Assembly: GCA_017469605.1 (NCBI GenBank)
Contig: JAFUGB010000255.1
Coordinates: forward strand, 1-7,749
DNA length: 7,749 nucleotides
Reading direction: 5' to 3'
Source of the DNA: Clostridia bacterium
Lineage (GTDB): Bacteria > Bacillota > Clostridia > Christensenellales > Aristaeellaceae
Below the pieces are notes generated by a model. It was not told the origin of the DNA. It saw nothing but the letters and a program-made list of their open reading frames with translations, and ran no database searches. Made by a program: the position numbers and the translations under genes. This document shows, one piece after another, positions 6,992 through 7,749 of the stretch (positions within the stretch are counted from its first letter, which is position 1; each line of letters opens with the position of its first letter).

Positions 6992-7032
6992 GCTTGCTGT
7001 ATCCCCGCCGGCGCCCGGACGGGGGCAAGCTT
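6990..7032 (+). other. Large multi-stem hairpin starting in the deoC stop codon
   Basis: AAGCTTGC (6990-6997), whose first two bases are the end of the deoC TAA, pairs perfectly with GCAAGCTT (7025-7032). Inside, CCCCG (7003-7007) pairs with CGGGG (7020-7024), and CCGG (7008-7011) with CCGG (7015-7018) around a three-base loop. No U-tract follows directly, so it is not itself a classic terminator; it may protect the mRNA 3' end or act together with the terminator 30 bases downstream. Confidence 0.55.
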
Positions 7033-7061
7033 TGCCGGACAGGGCGAAAAGCGCGGAACAG

Positions 7062-7087
7062 GCGGGAAATCTGTCTCCCGCTTTTTT
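7062..7087 (+). terminator. Intrinsic terminator of deoC
   Basis: GCGGGA (7062-7067) pairs with TCCCGC (7076-7081) around an eight-base loop and is followed directly by six T (7082-7087). It lies between deoC and the aldo/keto reductase promoter and separates the two transcription units. Confidence 0.88.
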
Positions 7088-7090
7088 GTA

Positions 7091-7119
7091 TGGAAAAAAA
7101 GCCGGGAGCATGGTATACT
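7091..7119 (+). promoter_or_regulatory. Sigma-70/SigA-type promoter for the aldo/keto reductase gene
   Basis: TATACT (7114-7119) is preceded by TGG (7111-7113), giving an extended -10 element. TGGAAA (7091-7096) lies 17 bases upstream as a moderate -35. Predicted transcription would begin near 7126, leaving a leader of about 36 bases before ATG 7162. Placement right after the deoC terminator supports it. Confidence 0.65.
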
Positions 7120-7161
7120 CCTTGTATGAAAGCATCATGGAAGGCAAAAGGAGGAGCGCGT

Positions 7162-7749
7162 ATGTACACGCCCGCGGAGGACCGTTACCAGCGCATGAAC
7201 TATCGCCGCTGCGGAAACAGCGGCGTCAGGCTGCCCCTGATCTCGCTGGGGCTTTGGCACAACTTTGGCAATATCACGCCCTTTGGCACCCAGCAGGCCA
7301 TGCTGCGCACAGCCTTTGACCTGGGCATCACGCATTTTGACCTGGCCAATAACTACGGGCCGCCCTATGGCGAGGCTGAGCGGAACTTTGGCCGGCATAT
7401 GGATATGGATTGGCATACCCACCGGGACGAGCTGTTCATCTCCACCAAGGCGGGCTATGATATGTGGCCCGGGCCCTACGGCGACCACGGCAGCCGAAAA
7501 TACCTGGTTTCCAGCCTGGACCAGAGTTTGCGGCGCATGCATGTGGATTATGTGGATGTGTTTTATCATCACCGGCCCGATCCCGAAACGCCCATCGAGG
7601 AAACCATGGGCGCCCTGGATTATATTGTGCGCTCGGGCCGCGCCCTGTATGTGGGTCTCAGCAATTACCGGCCGGACCAGGCGCGCGCCGCCATTGCGGA
7701 GCTCAAGCGCCTGGGCACGCCCTGCCTGATTCACCAGCCCCGTTATTCC
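7162..7749 (+). CDS. yghZ: Aldo/keto reductase, YghZ (L-glyceraldehyde 3-phosphate reductase) type, 3' end beyond window
   Basis: The first 196 codons of an NADPH-dependent oxidoreductase with a TIM-barrel fold are present; full-length members are about 330-350 residues. The aldo/keto reductase catalytic tetrad is visible: D60 in FDLANNYG, Y65, K96 in STKAGYD, and H137 in VFYHHRPD. YghZ-type features are the start RYQRMNYRRCGNSG (8-21), SLGLWHNFG (28-36), GPYGDHGSRKYL (104-115) and the segment GTPCLIHQP (185-193). YghZ of E. coli reduces L-glyceraldehyde 3-phosphate and some other aldehydes such as methylglyoxal; applying that substrate here is inference. The start ATG 7162 is chosen because AGGAGG (7149-7154) lies seven bases upstream and the N-terminus aligns with the family. 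It has its own promoter at 7091-7119. No frameshift is seen up to the window end. A related aldo/keto reductase of other specificity remains possible. Confidence 0.92.
   Translation, partial: MYTPAEDRYQRMNYRRCGNSGVRLPLISLGLWHNFGNITPFGTQQAMLRTAFDLGITHFDLANNYGPPYGEAERNFGRHMDMDWHTHRDELFISTKAGYDMWPGPYGDHGSRKYLVSSLDQSLRRMHVDYVDVFYHHRPDPETPIEETMGALDYIVRSGRALYVGLSNYRPDQARAAIAELKRLGTPCLIHQPRYS

Noticed and set aside
6053..7147. Minus-strand ORF of 364 codons across deoC
   Set aside because: It is antisense to the complete deoC gene, crosses two hairpins and has no recognisable protein motif.

Overview
The window looks like a chromosomal segment of a Gram-positive anaerobe, most likely a Clostridia-type member of the Bacillota. 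The evidence is strong AGGAGG-type ribosome binding sites, a tRNA-Thr with an encoded CCA, and intrinsic hairpin/U-tract terminators. The housekeeping genes on the right are GC-rich (about 60% in a hand-counted 60-base line of deoC). The species cannot be named from this window.

Layout. (1) Bases 1-110 hold a tRNA-Thr(GGT), lacking only its first bases at the window edge, and its hairpin terminator. (2) Bases 111-534 have no convincing gene. They contain a possible frameshifted ORF remnant, an imperfect direct repeat, a 10-bp hairpin and a three-codon mini-ORF with a good ribosome binding site. (3) Bases 535-5343 encode one giant 1602-residue protein with an Mrr-like nuclease, a superfamily 2 helicase-like ATPase, an N6-adenine methyltransferase and a C-terminal target recognition domain. 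This is the architecture and size of a Type ISP (single polypeptide, LlaGI/LlaBIII-like) restriction-modification enzyme. (4) Bases 5348-5977 encode an AT-rich 209-residue membrane-anchored protein of unknown function. Its ribosome binding site lies inside the last codons of the restriction gene, so the two are almost certainly one operon. A 31-codon ORF overlaps its 3' end. (5) Bases 5978-6307 are intergenic with a possible terminator. (6) Bases 6308-6991 are deoC (deoxyribose-phosphate aldolase), followed by a large hairpin and a clear terminator. (7) Bases 7091-7749 contain an extended -10 promoter and the first 196 codons of a YghZ-type aldo/keto reductase that runs off the window.

Interpretation. 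A defence module (Type ISP enzyme plus coupled membrane protein) sits between a tRNA gene and GC-rich metabolic genes, a typical insertion position for accessory DNA. No integrase or duplicated tRNA end is visible. The restriction enzyme is self-sufficient, since modification, specificity, translocation and cleavage are all in one chain, so the membrane protein is not needed for known chemistry; its role is the main open question. The restriction gene also looks mosaic: the stretch from just after the catalytic NPPY motif through most of the target recognition region is much more AT-rich than the GC-rich parts of the gene, which suggests that the specificity region was exchanged by recombination.
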